A DNA stretch of 64,000 nt from Mesorhizobium sp. YIM 152430 (GCF_029210365.1 NZ_JARGES010000032.1:1-64000), one strand, 5' to 3'. Positions 27,063 through 35,659 are shown, counted from the first letter of the stretch. Made by a program: numbers and translations. Notes: a model not told the origin generated them from the sequence alone.

Positions 27063-27434
27063 TCAGTTCACCTGAACCTGCGGCGGAGCGCCGTTCCCGA
27101 AGAGGCCGTTCTGCGGAGGGGCGACCGTGCCGGCGGGCGCTGGATTGCGAGCGCCACCGCGGCAGTCGTCGTCGTCATCGTCGTCGTCGCAGTCATCGTC
27201 GTCATCGTCATCGTCGTCGTCGTGGCCGCGACGAGAACCGTCCCGCCAACGGTCGTCATCGTTGTCGTCATCGTCGCTTGCGAGAACGAGCGGCATCGCT
27301 TGCGGGGCGTCATCGAAGAGAGCGGCGACGGACCGAAGGACGTCGGGCGGGGATTGCATCGCGCTCCAGGCGGGGACGCCGATCGCGGCGGTCAGCGCCG
27401 TGGACGCGACCAGAAGTGTCAGGGTCTTCTTCAT
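27063..27434 (-). CDS. Secreted Asp-rich low-complexity protein
   Basis: A 123-aa protein with a signal peptide (MKKTLTLLVASTALTAAIGVPAWSA) and a mature region dominated by Asp runs: DDDDNDDDR, then a ten-Asp run, Cys, eight-Asp run and Cys. The C-terminus is Pro/Gln/Asn rich. Such polyacidic stretches bind divalent cations with low affinity, so metal buffering in the periplasm is a reasonable guess. The Asp runs are encoded by GAC/GAT repeats that could slip during replication. It is the first gene of the six-gene metal-redox operon, with response-regulator-like sites upstream at 27479-27529. No family known to me. Confidence 0.75.
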   Translation of the reverse strand: MKKTLTLLVASTALTAAIGVPAWSAMQSPPDVLRSVAALFDDAPQAMPLVLASDDDDNDDDRWRDGSRRGHDDDDDDDDDDCDDDDDDDDCRGGARNPAPAGTVAPPQNGLFGNGAPPQVQVN

Positions 27435-27478
27435 GGCAGGGTCTCCTTTTGTCTGCTGGAGACAATCTGGAGATCCGA

Positions 27479-27529
27479 CCTGAGGGCTTCCTGACGCGTC
27501 GGCGATTCCCGCTTCAGCTTGCCGTCAGG
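27479..27529. promoter_or_regulatory. Putative response-regulator boxes (TCAG-N7-TCAG)
   Basis: Two sites: CGTCAGGAAGCCCTCAGG on the minus strand at 27479-27496 and CTTCAGCTTGCCGTCAGG on the plus strand at 27512-27529. Each has TCAG repeated at an 11-bp period, the usual spacing for OmpR/PhoB-type dimers. They lie 45-95 bp upstream of the Asp-rich gene start. The same pattern recurs at 29298-29348. Confidence 0.55.
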
Positions 27530-27532
27530 AAG

Positions 27533-27564
27533 AAAAGGCCCCGCGGGTGAGAGCGGGGCCAAAA
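27533..27564 (-). terminator. Rho-independent terminator of the ferric-reductase-like unit
   Basis: A perfect 8-bp stem (GGCCCCGC / GCGGGGCC, 27537-27560) with an 8-nt loop is followed on the minus strand by TTTTCTTCC. It lies about 50 bp beyond the stop of the gene at 27615-28937 and ends that transcript just before the promoter of the next operon. Confidence 0.75.
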
Positions 27565-27614
27565 GGCGCAGGCGAGAGCCACACGGCTGGCGTGGCGATG
27601 TGACAGGCCCTTAC

Positions 27615-28937
27615 TCAGACGAATTCGAACTGCTCGAAGCGGACCCGCCGCGGCATCTGGCCCTGTGCCTTCAGGCCCTTGAGGATCCCGTCCTTCAGGC
27701 CGGTCGGGCCGCAGAACCACAGATCGGCATCCTTGACCGCGAACGGCGCCGCGCCGATCAGGCGCTCGGCCGTGAGCCGGCCATCGCGCGTCGTGACGAC
27801 CACCTCGAAACTGAACCTCGGGTTGCGGGCGACCGCAGCGCGCAGCGTCTCTACCCCGATCGCGTCCTCTTGCGTTCGGACACAATGGACGAGGTGAATG
27901 TCGCGCCTCTCCGCCTCGGTCAGGCTTTCCGCCCAGGCGAGGAAGGGTGTGATGCCGATACCGCCGGCGAGCCAGATCTGGCGCGCACCACCCTTGCGGA
28001 AGTCGAACCGTCCATAGGGGCCCTCGATCTGCACGCGCGTCCCGGCGCGGAGCGCCCGAGGCAGATCCCGTGTCCAGCCGCCGAGGGCCCGGACCGAAAA
28101 CGCCAATGTGCCGTCAGGACGCGGGGCACTGGCGATCGTGAAAGGATGAGGCTCGGACAGCCCCGCCTCCGGCGCACGGACGAAGGCGAATTGCCCCGGC
28201 CGCCACCGCATGGCCCGCCCCTCGGGGCGGAGGGTCACCGTGGTGGTGTCCCCGGTCTGGCTGATCTCTGTGATGGTGAACGCCCGACGCCGCAGGCGTG
28301 GGGCGATCAATTCGGTATAGATCCACGCGATCACTCCGGCGATGCCGAATGTGTTCAGAAGCATCGAGAGCGATGGATCTACCCCCGTCGGCATGTCGAC
28401 GAAGAACTGGTGAAAGACCACCATGGCAAATAGGGCGCCCATGAAACGATGGCTGAACCGCCAGATCTGATAGGGGATTTCCAGCCCGATGAAGGGCAAC
28501 CGCCGGAACCAGCTGACAGCAATCAGCGCGAGAAGCGCGTTGAAGGCGAACTCGCCCGCCTCCTCACCCAGTTCACCAAGGCCGGTTTCACGAACTGTCC
28601 GCTCGAAGTCCGGCTCGATCTGCTGATGCAAAATCATCAGAACCATCGCGGAGATGCCCAGCCATTTGTGGACCCGGTACATGCGGTCGAGTCCGCCGAA
28701 CAATGGCTCCACCAGAGGCGGCCGTGCGGCGAGGATCAGGGTCTGCGCCATTGCGACGACCGCCGCGGCCCCAACGGCAATGCCGAGCGCGGCATCCGCG
28801 CCATAGGGCGAATAGCTGTTGAACCCGAGCAGTGCGGCCAGCAGGCATGGCAACGCCACGAGCAACGGGCCCATCATGGGCAGTGTCGGAAAGCCGGGCG
28901 CCGGGACATCACTGGCGCGATGCACTGCATCAGTCAT
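27615..28937 (-). CDS. Ferric-reductase-like transmembrane oxidoreductase with FNR domain
   Basis: A 440-aa protein. Six or so membrane helices fill residues 20-220 and contain paired histidines for haem b: HKWLGISAMVLMILHQQ and HRFMGALFAMVVFHQFF. A ferredoxin-reductase module follows: FAD motif HPFTIAS, then IWLAGGIGITPFLAWAE and LWFCGPTGLKDGI for NAD(P)H. This is the layout of FRE/NOX-type enzymes, which carry electrons from cytosolic NAD(P)H through haem to an external acceptor such as Fe3+. The upstream PepSY gene overlaps it by 8 bp. A terminator follows it. Confidence 0.9.
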   Translation of the reverse strand: MTDAVHRASDVPAPGFPTLPMMGPLLVALPCLLAALLGFNSYSPYGADAALGIAVGAAAVVAMAQTLILAARPPLVEPLFGGLDRMYRVHKWLGISAMVLMILHQQIEPDFERTVRETGLGELGEEAGEFAFNALLALIAVSWFRRLPFIGLEIPYQIWRFSHRFMGALFAMVVFHQFFVDMPTGVDPSLSMLLNTFGIAGVIAWIYTELIAPRLRRRAFTITEISQTGDTTTVTLRPEGRAMRWRPGQFAFVRAPEAGLSEPHPFTIASAPRPDGTLAFSVRALGGWTRDLPRALRAGTRVQIEGPYGRFDFRKGGARQIWLAGGIGITPFLAWAESLTEAERRDIHLVHCVRTQEDAIGVETLRAAVARNPRFSFEVVVTTRDGRLTAERLIGAAPFAVKDADLWFCGPTGLKDGILKGLKAQGQMPRRVRFEQFEFV

Positions 28938-29247
28938 CGTCGCCTCCCTCTCGGTCCCGGTCGCGCCGATCGCCCTCGTCGTCCTCGTATTCGAACTCGA
29001 TCACCTGCAGCGTCGCCGGATGAACGGTCACCTCGATCGGGCGCCCCCCGGCGTCCCGGCCGTCAATCTCGTAGCAGCCGTCGTCGATCTTGATCCGGCG
29101 CACCGTCCAGCCGTTCTCCTCGGCCAGACGGGCGACGGCGTCGCGCGGCTGCCAGTCGGCCATCGGCACGAAGCAGTCGTCGTCAGCCAGCGCGACACCG
29201 GCCGGAAGGACCGCGAGAAAGCCGAGAATTGTCAATGTCTTCTTCAT
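28930..29247 (-). CDS. PepSY-domain exported protein
   Basis: A 105-aa protein with a signal peptide (MKKTLTILGFLAVLPAGVALA). The mature domain fits PepSY: ARLAEENGWTVRRIKIDDGCYEIDGRD with two cysteines, then IEVTVHPATLQVIEFE. The C-terminal tail is strongly acidic/basic (DDEGDRRDRDREGGDDD), echoing the Asp-rich protein downstream. PepSY proteins of this size are commonly encoded beside OmpR-type two-component systems and cytochrome-like reductases. It is the first gene of its unit, reading away from the divergent regulator genes. Confidence 0.85.
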   Translation of the reverse strand: MKKTLTILGFLAVLPAGVALADDDCFVPMADWQPRDAVARLAEENGWTVRRIKIDDGCYEIDGRDAGGRPIEVTVHPATLQVIEFEYEDDEGDRRDRDREGGDDD

Positions 29248-29297
29248 GGGCCAAACTCCTCGCTACGGCCATCGTGACGCAATTCATGCGCGGCGAA

Positions 29298-29348
29298 GCT
29301 GACGGTAGCCTGAAGGGACGTACCCCGCCGCTTCAGCTTCGTGTCAGC
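29298..29348. promoter_or_regulatory. Divergent promoter region with two TCAG-N7-TCAG boxes
   Basis: CTTCAGGCTACCGTCAGC lies on the minus strand at 29298-29315 and CTTCAGCTTCGTGTCAGC on the plus strand at 29331-29348. They are diverging copies of one 18-bp motif, sitting between the PepSY gene and the response regulator gene. The 11-bp repeat period suits an OmpR-type regulator, probably the one encoded at 29392. Confidence 0.6.
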
Positions 29349-29391
29349 CAGACGGATCATGGAGGGTCATCGCAAGAGGACGGGGACGAGC

Positions 29392-30051
29392 ATGCGCATC
29401 CTACTGATTGAGGACGACACGGTGCTGGGGGCTGCGGTGCGCGACCAGATCGCGGCCGATGGGCAGTCGGTCGATTGGGTGATGCGCCTAGATGCGGCCG
29501 GCGACGCTGTGAAAACCACGGCCTATGACCTGATCCTGCTCGACCTCATGCTGCCGGACGGTCGCGGGATCGGCTTCCTGAAGAGCCTGCGCGCGCGCGG
29601 AGACGTAACGCCGGTCATCATCCTGACTGCGCTCGACCAGGTGTCGGACCGGATCGAGGGGCTGAACGCGGGCGCCGACGACTATCTCGTGAAGCCCTTC
29701 GATCTCGCTGAGTTGTCCGCGCGGATCGGGTCTGTCGCTCGACGCTACAGCGGCAACCCGAACCCCATCGTCACACACGGGCCGCTGGACATCGATCTCT
29801 CCGCCCGCAGCGTCCATCGCGACGGCAAGGCGGTGCAACTGACCGCAAGGGAATGGGCGCTGTTCGAAGCCTTTCTCGCGCGCCCCGGTCAGCTTCTGTC
29901 CAAGGCGCAGCTGGAGGAAAAGCTCTACGCCTTCGACGCCGAGGTGGAGAGCAACACCATCGAGGTCCATGTGAGCCGCCTGCGAAAGAAGCTCGGGAGC
30001 ACGGTGATCGAGACCGAGCGCGGCATGGGCTACAGGCTGGGCCGTCCATGA
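29392..30051 (+). CDS. OmpR/PhoB-type response regulator
   Basis: A 219-aa two-domain regulator. The receiver domain (1-115) has the acidic pair IEDD, phospho-acceptor Asp in LILLDLMLPDG (about residue 51), TALD and KPF. The winged-helix DNA-binding domain (about 125-219) shows TAREWALFEAFLARPGQ and NTIEVHVSRLRKKLG, followed by RGMGYRLG. It resembles the QseB/PmrA branch. The ATG at 29392 begins the canonical MRILLIEDD. It is co-translated with the kinase (ATGA overlap) and divergent from the PepSY/ferric-reductase unit, which it probably regulates together with the operon starting at 27434. Confidence 0.93.
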   Translation: MRILLIEDDTVLGAAVRDQIAADGQSVDWVMRLDAAGDAVKTTAYDLILLDLMLPDGRGIGFLKSLRARGDVTPVIILTALDQVSDRIEGLNAGADDYLVKPFDLAELSARIGSVARRYSGNPNPIVTHGPLDIDLSARSVHRDGKAVQLTAREWALFEAFLARPGQLLSKAQLEEKLYAFDAEVESNTIEVHVSRLRKKLGSTVIETERGMGYRLGRP

Positions 30052-31406
30052 GATGGCCGGCCAGCCTTCAGGGCCGACTCGGCCTGTCGCTCGGCCTGGC
30101 GCTAACGGTGTTGTGGCTGGTCGCGGCGACGGTGACGGCCGTCATCGTCAGGGGCGAGCTGGACGAGGTCTTCGACAGCGCTCTGCGAGAGACTGCGGAA
30201 CGGATCCTGCCGCTGGCCGTCACCGATATCGTCGGGCGGGAAGATCAGGGCGTGACGCAGCGGCTCGCGCCCATCCGGGAGCACGACGAGTTCTTCACCT
30301 ACCTCGTGCGGGATGCCGAGGGGCGCATCCTGCTGCAATCCCACGCGGCCGATGCGGCGGTATTCCCGCCCTGGGACGGACCCGGGTTCCGGCAGACCGC
30401 CACCCACCGGTTCTACAGCGACGCAGCGCTTCAGGACACGATCCGGATCACCGTGGCCGAGCCGCTGGCCCATCGCGCGTCGGTCGCGCGTGAGATCCAG
30501 ATGGGCCTCGGCCTGCCGCTGCTCATCATGCTGCCGATCGCGCTGATGGTGATCATTCTTGCCGTTCGCTTCAGCCTCGATCCGCTGCGTCGGTTCCGCG
30601 CTCGGCTGGAGGCGCGCGGCGCCCGCGACCTGTCGGAGGTTCCTGCCGAGGGGCTGCCGACGGAGATCAGTCCTCTGGCCAAGACGCTCAACGGCCTTCT
30701 GGCCCGCTTGCGCGAGGCGTTCGAGGCCGAGCGCAGCTTTGCTGCGAACGCGGCTCACGAGTTGAGAACGCCGTTGGCCGGCGCCCTCGCTCAGGCGCAG
30801 CGGCTGAGGGCGGAGACACAGGAGCCGGCCACCGAAGCGCGGGCCGCCGAAATCGAGGCGATGCTCAAGCGCCTGACCCGGCTTTCCGAACGCCTCATGC
30901 AGCTTGCCCGGGCTGAAGGCGGGCGTCTTCGACAGGAACAACTGTCGGATCTGCGCCCCGTGGCCCGCGTCGTGACCGATGAGCTGGCGAAAACAAGTGT
31001 TGAACATCGAATTGTTCTGAGCCTGCCCGACGTGCCAGTGATGTCGGACCTCGATCCCGACGCATTCGGGATTCTGTGCCGAAACCTCGTCGAAAACGCC
31101 CTTCGGCACGGAGCCGGAGATTTGGCTGTCCAGGTGACGCTGACTGCGGACGGCCGCCTTGTTGTCGCGAACGATGGTCCCGTCGTGGCGCGCGAGATGC
31201 TCGACCGCCTGACGGCACGCTTTGAACGGGCGAACGCAAGCACCGATGGCAGCGGGCTTGGCCTAGCCATCGTCGCGGCCATCGCGAACCGGATCGGAAG
31301 CTCTCTCGTTCTGAGATCGCCGCGGCCTGGTGCATCTTCCGGTTTCGAGGCATCACTCATTTTGCCGACCGATAGCCCCGGGTTCGGCGCCGGGCGCGAC
31401 GCGTAA
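30048..31406 (+). CDS. Sensor histidine kinase
   Basis: A 452-aa membrane kinase. The first helix is LGLSLGLALTVLWLVAATVTAVIV; a periplasmic sensor of about 110 residues follows, then a second helix (LPLLIMLPIALMVIILAVRF). The dimerisation box contains the phospho-acceptor His in FAANAAHELRTPLAG. The ATPase domain has the N-box LCRNLVENALRHG and GSGLGLAIV. The architecture is that of QseC/PmrB-type kinases. The likely signal is extracytoplasmic metal or redox state, judging from the neighbouring genes; no ligand motif is visible. The start overlaps the regulator stop by 3 bp. Confidence 0.92.
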   Translation: MRWPASLQGRLGLSLGLALTVLWLVAATVTAVIVRGELDEVFDSALRETAERILPLAVTDIVGREDQGVTQRLAPIREHDEFFTYLVRDAEGRILLQSHAADAAVFPPWDGPGFRQTATHRFYSDAALQDTIRITVAEPLAHRASVAREIQMGLGLPLLIMLPIALMVIILAVRFSLDPLRRFRARLEARGARDLSEVPAEGLPTEISPLAKTLNGLLARLREAFEAERSFAANAAHELRTPLAGALAQAQRLRAETQEPATEARAAEIEAMLKRLTRLSERLMQLARAEGGRLRQEQLSDLRPVARVVTDELAKTSVEHRIVLSLPDVPVMSDLDPDAFGILCRNLVENALRHGAGDLAVQVTLTADGRLVVANDGPVVAREMLDRLTARFERANASTDGSGLGLAIVAAIANRIGSSLVLRSPRPGASSGFEASLILPTDSPGFGAGRDA

Positions 31407-31661
31407 TCCGCGACAAGTGCCGGAGGATCAGCACACCCGCGCCTGTTCCCGCAATACCGCGTAGTCGCTCATCATCTCCGCGATCGCCGAGCCCTCCAGT
31501 AGAAGACTCCGCTCCGTGGCCGCCGGCGCCCATCCCAACCAGAAACGACAGTCGCGCAGCCACCCCAAAGCTCAATGATCCACATGAGGCACTAACCGGA
31601 CCAGCAGTTCTTGGGAATTCATTTGAGACTACCCAACGACCGGAAGGAGGGCGCAAACCAG

Positions 31662-32768
31662 TCACAGGATCCCCCACGCCCGATACCGCCCTCGCCCCGT
31701 CATCTCCCGCACGCCGAGCTCGCTAACCAGGTTCAAGGCCCCGCGCGGCGTGACCTTCGCGGCTTTTGCAACCATATGAGCAGACACGATTGGCCGCGAA
31801 AGGAGAAGATCAATAGCAGTAGGGAGACTGCTCGTTGAGCGCTTGCCAATCGCGCGGCGCTCTAGCTGACGCTTGGCGAGTGTCAATCGATCGATGTCCT
31901 TCATTCCGGCGGCGGCAACTGCGTTCATCGCGTCGAGGTAAGCAATCAGCCTGGTCGTCCGATCACGGGCTCGCCGACGCTCGCGCGGTATGTCACGCAG
32001 CCCAACCGCATAGGCCAGCAGGTGAGACCGCACTTTTCCGCGCGATCGCAGGAAATCCGAAACGAGCACCTGCCCGAGCCAGTGCTGGCGCTGTAGGGGT
32101 TCGAGATATTCCCATGCATCCCAGAGAACCGCTGCGGCGAGTGTGGCCGGAAGCCCTTCAACCTTCTTGACCAGATCGAGCCACTCGCCGATCCGCTCGC
32201 CCTCATCCCAATCCGGATCGCGAATGACCAGCTCTCCGACGCTTGTTTCCGATACCCGCTTCCTTTGTTCGACAGCCGCATTGCCATTGACCAGCCATTG
32301 GGTGCGAGCGAGTACCTCGTCGATCTCCGCCAGCTCGGGCGATAGTGCATCGTGATCGACTAAGTCGAGCTCCACTCCCTCCCCTCCCCTATCGGCCGGT
32401 TCGGCTTCGGCGGAAGGTTCCTCCGCGACGCCAGCCAGCGCCATGATCCCCGCCCGGGAAATCGACCAGCCGGGATCGTTCCGTGACACGCGGCGCCGCG
32501 CCCGGACAATGCGGTGCGCAATAACAAGCTCATGGCTGGGCGCCCGAATGTCCATCTGTGCATCGTGGAGAACCAGGTCCTCGATATGGACGAGTTCGCC
32601 GCCGACCCACATACTGGAAACGGAATCGAAGAAATCTGCCCGCTTAGAAAAGCCCGGTCCGACCTCCGACCGGGCCACGCGCTCATCAAGCCGGGCAAGC
32701 GCGTCCTCCGCGGCCGCGATCGGCCCCAGGAGGGTCTCATGGGTCAATTTTCCGATTTCATAAGCCAT
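31662..32768 (-). CDS. RHE_PE00001 family / DUF1612 HTH protein
   Basis: A 368-aa protein of the RHE_PE00001 type, common on rhizobial plasmids and phage-like elements. It starts MAYEIGKLTHETLLGPIAAAE and contains the conserved ADFFDSVSSMWVGGELVHIEDLVLHDA block. The C-terminal part has a helix-turn-helix (SAHMVAKAAKVTPRGALNLVSELGV) with an end typical of DUF1612 (MTGRGRYRAWGIL). Its function is unknown, presumably DNA binding in plasmid biology. ATG at 32768 is preferred over 32777. The 255 bp between it and the kinase gene hold no visible gene. Confidence 0.8.
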   Translation of the reverse strand: MAYEIGKLTHETLLGPIAAAEDALARLDERVARSEVGPGFSKRADFFDSVSSMWVGGELVHIEDLVLHDAQMDIRAPSHELVIAHRIVRARRRVSRNDPGWSISRAGIMALAGVAEEPSAEAEPADRGGEGVELDLVDHDALSPELAEIDEVLARTQWLVNGNAAVEQRKRVSETSVGELVIRDPDWDEGERIGEWLDLVKKVEGLPATLAAAVLWDAWEYLEPLQRQHWLGQVLVSDFLRSRGKVRSHLLAYAVGLRDIPRERRRARDRTTRLIAYLDAMNAVAAAGMKDIDRLTLAKRQLERRAIGKRSTSSLPTAIDLLLSRPIVSAHMVAKAAKVTPRGALNLVSELGVREMTGRGRYRAWGIL

Positions 32769-33051
32769 TGAAAACACGGTGATTCGAATTCGATACGGAA
32801 GCTATCATGCGTTTCGCTTCTGTCACACCGGTAATTTTCTGGCGCCTCTATATATAATGAGCGCTGCGGCCTTCAGGATTGAACAAGGGACACGGCACTC
32901 AGCGCTCAGATCGACGAGAGAGCCTGTTTTTCCGGGGTTTTTGGAGCGTTCGGTTGTCAGAAAGGCCCTCAAGCGACGTTTACAAACGATCGGTTATCCG
33001 TATCTTCTACGTTTGTAATTTCGTCTCCGATACGGTTCTCAGGCGCTCCAA

Positions 33052-33975
33052 ATGGCCAAAACACCGCACAACCACTCCTCCCGTCGACCACAGGGCCGGC
33101 AAATCGGCTATGCGCGAGTCTCGACAGACGAGCAGGCTACAGAAGCCCAAGAGATGGAGTTGCGGTCGGCCGGATGTGAGACAATCGTCCGGGAGCACGG
33201 CTCCGGGGCCTCACGAGCCCGCCCTGCCCTTGCCAAGATTGTCCGCGAGATCGACGCCGGCGACACGCTTGTCGTCGTTCGGCTCGACCGCCTGGCGCGC
33301 TCGGTAAGCCATCTGCTCGATGTCATTGAGGACCTGACGGCAAAAGGTGCGCATTTCCGGTCGCTCAGCGACCCGATCGACACCACGACGCCGCAGGGCA
33401 TGTTTTCCCTGCAGATTCTTGGCGCCGTGGCCCAGCTGGAGCGGGCTCTCAACTCCGAGCGGACCAAGGCAGGCATCAAAGCCGCCAGGGCAAAAGGCCG
33501 GATGCCGGGCAATCCAGGGATCCGCGAACGTCGGCCGGACGCGCTGGCCAAGATGACGGCCGCGCAAAAGGCAGCCTATGGAGCGCGTCTCCAGTCATCC
33601 GCGAACCAGTGGCTTCCCATTGTGCGGCGCATGCGACCCGACCACACATGGGACGATATCTCCCGCGTTCTCAGGCAACGTGGTCTCGATTGGACTCCCG
33701 AGCGTTTACGGCGCGCGGTGAAATGGATTGTCAGCGAGGGAATGGCCGACAAGTCGCTTCTGAGGAAGTCGCCGCCTCGGCCAGCCGAGGATCGTCTGAT
33801 GACCCTCGTGGCGGGCATCCATTCCTCCAATCCGGAGCTGACCTTGCGCGATATAGCCAACCAGCTCGAACGCCTTCATGAGCGTACGCCCCGTGGCGGT
33901 ACGAAATGGGCACCATCGTCCGTCAAGAACCTCATCGACAGGGCAAAGCGCAGCGGCTTGCTTGAGGTGGCCTGA
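33052..33975 (+). CDS. Serine recombinase/resolvase
   Basis: A 307-aa serine recombinase. The catalytic domain opens with IGYARVSTDEQ (nucleophile Ser), followed by LVVVRLDRLARS and the QILGAVAQLERALNSERTKAGI E-helix. An extended C-terminal region of about 150 aa contains two helix-turn-helix-like segments, longer than in Tn3 resolvases. It could resolve plasmid multimers or serve a lost transposon. The upstream 274 bp contain an inverted pair, GTTTACAAACG and CGTTTGTAA, about 30 bp apart, a candidate crossover or operator site. It is transcribed divergently from the DUF1612-type gene. Confidence 0.88.
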   Translation: MAKTPHNHSSRRPQGRQIGYARVSTDEQATEAQEMELRSAGCETIVREHGSGASRARPALAKIVREIDAGDTLVVVRLDRLARSVSHLLDVIEDLTAKGAHFRSLSDPIDTTTPQGMFSLQILGAVAQLERALNSERTKAGIKAARAKGRMPGNPGIRERRPDALAKMTAAQKAAYGARLQSSANQWLPIVRRMRPDHTWDDISRVLRQRGLDWTPERLRRAVKWIVSEGMADKSLLRKSPPRPAEDRLMTLVAGIHSSNPELTLRDIANQLERLHERTPRGGTKWAPSSVKNLIDRAKRSGLLEVA

Positions 33976-34069
33976 ACACGCAACCGAGGACTGATATTAT
34001 GGCCCGTACGAAGTACAATTCGCGGGGCTCGATTGTAGCCAGAATATGGAGCGCGCAGCAGTGGAAGCC

Positions 34070-34276
34070 ATGACCGTCAACAGCCGAGACGATTTCGCGC
34101 AATGGGCCATCGAGCGAACCAGGTCGATCCTGACCGACCAGGGTTCGGATCTCGCTTCCGCGGCGCGATGCGGAGACAATGCCCGGATGGGCGAAGCTGC
34201 AAACGCCCTCGGCCAGGCGATCATCGATGCACTACTCGAAACCTTTGACGGTTTGATCGACGACGACAGCGACTGA
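34070..34276 (+). CDS. Small hypothetical protein
   Basis: A 68-aa acidic helical protein (MTVNSRDDFAQWAIERTRS ... LLETFDGLIDDDSD). The ATG at 34070 has GGAAG upstream; an ATG at 34046 lacks one. It lies between the recombinase and repC, convergent with repC. No domain recognised. The position downstream of a recombinase suggests a plasmid accessory gene. Confidence 0.5.
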   Translation: MTVNSRDDFAQWAIERTRSILTDQGSDLASAARCGDNARMGEAANALGQAIIDALLETFDGLIDDDSD

Positions 34277-34313
34277 CCGAGGTGCCACCCGCGAAATTCA
34301 GATCGAACAGTCA

Positions 34314-35624
34314 TCACGATCTGGGCTTGTTCAGCGACCGCAGAAGGGCTTCCGAGACCTCAAGCCGCCCTTCCCCGCCGCCGCTTGGCGGTTCGTGGCC
34401 AGCCTTCACCGCCGATTTGTCGGCGTCCAGCTTGGCGCGCAGCAGCGCCATGATCATTGGCCAGGTCGAGAATTTGTCGTCCCTTGCCCTGTCGGTCAGG
34501 CTGCGTAGATAGCCGCCAGCGCTGTTGATCTGGTCTGATCGCTGGTAGATCGCAGCGAGCGTGATCGCCGCATGCTGTTCGCCCATGACCTCGCAGGCGT
34601 CTCGCCACGCGCTGGGGCTGATCGCCAGCATCGGCCGCGCCAGTTCCGCTGCGGCCAGAAAGTCGCGCCAGTGACGGATTTCGCCGCCTTGGGCCAATTC
34701 TCGCAGGTTCGGGCAGGCATCCAGCACAATGCCCAAAGGCAATTCCCGCTTCGGCAAGCTCCGTACGTTGTCGGTTTCCGCGGCGCTGCCGCCCGCTTCC
34801 TCTTCTTTTCCAGAGCCTTCTTCAGATTCAAATATGGAGTCTGGGTTTGAATTTTGTATGTGGCGACCGGAATGGGACTCATTGGCGTCCGAATTCTGTG
34901 TTTTTACAAATGATTCCAGTACCTCGAGGATCTCTGTGTAGAGGCCGTGGAGATCGCAGCAGATATCCTCGATGAGTTGCCTCGGCGCTGAGCGCGGTAA
35001 CCGGCCGACGATGGCCTGATAGGTCTGGTGGACCCTGCCCCAATTACCTGGAACGTTCTCCTCAATGCCGGTCTCGATGAGCTTGACGATATCGCGGCGC
35101 AGGAGCGTGAGACGCTCCTTGGCGATCCGAAAGGCGTTCTTTTCGGCCCGGACGGTGTCCGCCAGCTCCTTGAATTCCTCGGCCCGGGCAACGATCGGGG
35201 ACAGGTCGAACCCATAGGCCTGTTCGACTTGTCCCCCCCTGCCCTTGCGGGCGAAGCGCTTGCCGTTCGGACTATCTCTACGGATAATCAGCCCGCAGTC
35301 GACCAGGACGGCCAGATGGCGCCGCAGTGTCGTCGCCGGCATTCCGTTTGCACGGGCCATGAGCTGCTCGTTCGACGGCCAGACAATCAGTTCGCCGTCG
35401 CCTGTGAGTTCCGTTTCCGGATGAAAGGAGAGCAGGGCGTTGAGAATGGCGAGTGCGCGGTCCGTAGCGCCGATCAGCTCGCGCGCTTCCCGGATCGTCT
35501 GGAACACTTTCCATTTCTGGACCTGCGCCCCTTCCGGGACTGCCTTCGCCACGGCCTGGCTTGCCATCATGCCAAGCGACATCGTTCGCCGCCCAAAGGG
35601 CGTCGTTGGGGTATGCGTCTGCAT
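34314..35624 (-). CDS. repC: Plasmid replication initiator RepC
   Basis: A 436-aa RepC of a repABC plasmid. The N-terminal winged-helix part is visible (KWKVFQTIREARELIGATDRALAILNALLSFHP, then NEQLMARANGMPATTLRRHLAVLVDCGLIIRRDSPNGKRFARK). A charged low-complexity linker (EEGSGKEEEAGG) precedes the conserved C-terminal domain (RDACEVMGEQHAAITLAAIYQRSDQINSAGGYLRSL). RepC binds the origin located inside its own gene and is the limiting replication factor. It is the last gene of the operon, 166 bp after repB, with the antisense RNA region in between. GAAGGA precedes the ATG. Confidence 0.95.
   Translation of the reverse strand: MQTHTPTTPFGRRTMSLGMMASQAVAKAVPEGAQVQKWKVFQTIREARELIGATDRALAILNALLSFHPETELTGDGELIVWPSNEQLMARANGMPATTLRRHLAVLVDCGLIIRRDSPNGKRFARKGRGGQVEQAYGFDLSPIVARAEEFKELADTVRAEKNAFRIAKERLTLLRRDIVKLIETGIEENVPGNWGRVHQTYQAIVGRLPRSAPRQLIEDICCDLHGLYTEILEVLESFVKTQNSDANESHSGRHIQNSNPDSIFESEEGSGKEEEAGGSAAETDNVRSLPKRELPLGIVLDACPNLRELAQGGEIRHWRDFLAAAELARPMLAISPSAWRDACEVMGEQHAAITLAAIYQRSDQINSAGGYLRSLTDRARDDKFSTWPMIMALLRAKLDADKSAVKAGHEPPSGGGEGRLEVSEALLRSLNKPRS
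34795..34865. other. AT-rich segment in repC, candidate oriV
   Basis: A markedly AT-richer stretch (TTCTTTTCCAGAGCC through TTTGAATTTTGTATG) inside otherwise GC-rich repC, in the mid-gene position where repABC plasmids carry their replication origin. It encodes the low-complexity linker. Assignment follows from family knowledge; no iterons are visible. Confidence 0.5.
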
Positions 35625-35659
35625 TGTCCTTCACCTATCGCTAGGCAAAAGAAACCGGC

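Noticed and set aside
27115-27310. GAC/GTC-rich tandem repeat suspected to be a CRISPR or minisatellite
   Set aside because: The repetition is explained by poly-Asp codons in a secreted protein; there are no spacers or palindromic repeats.
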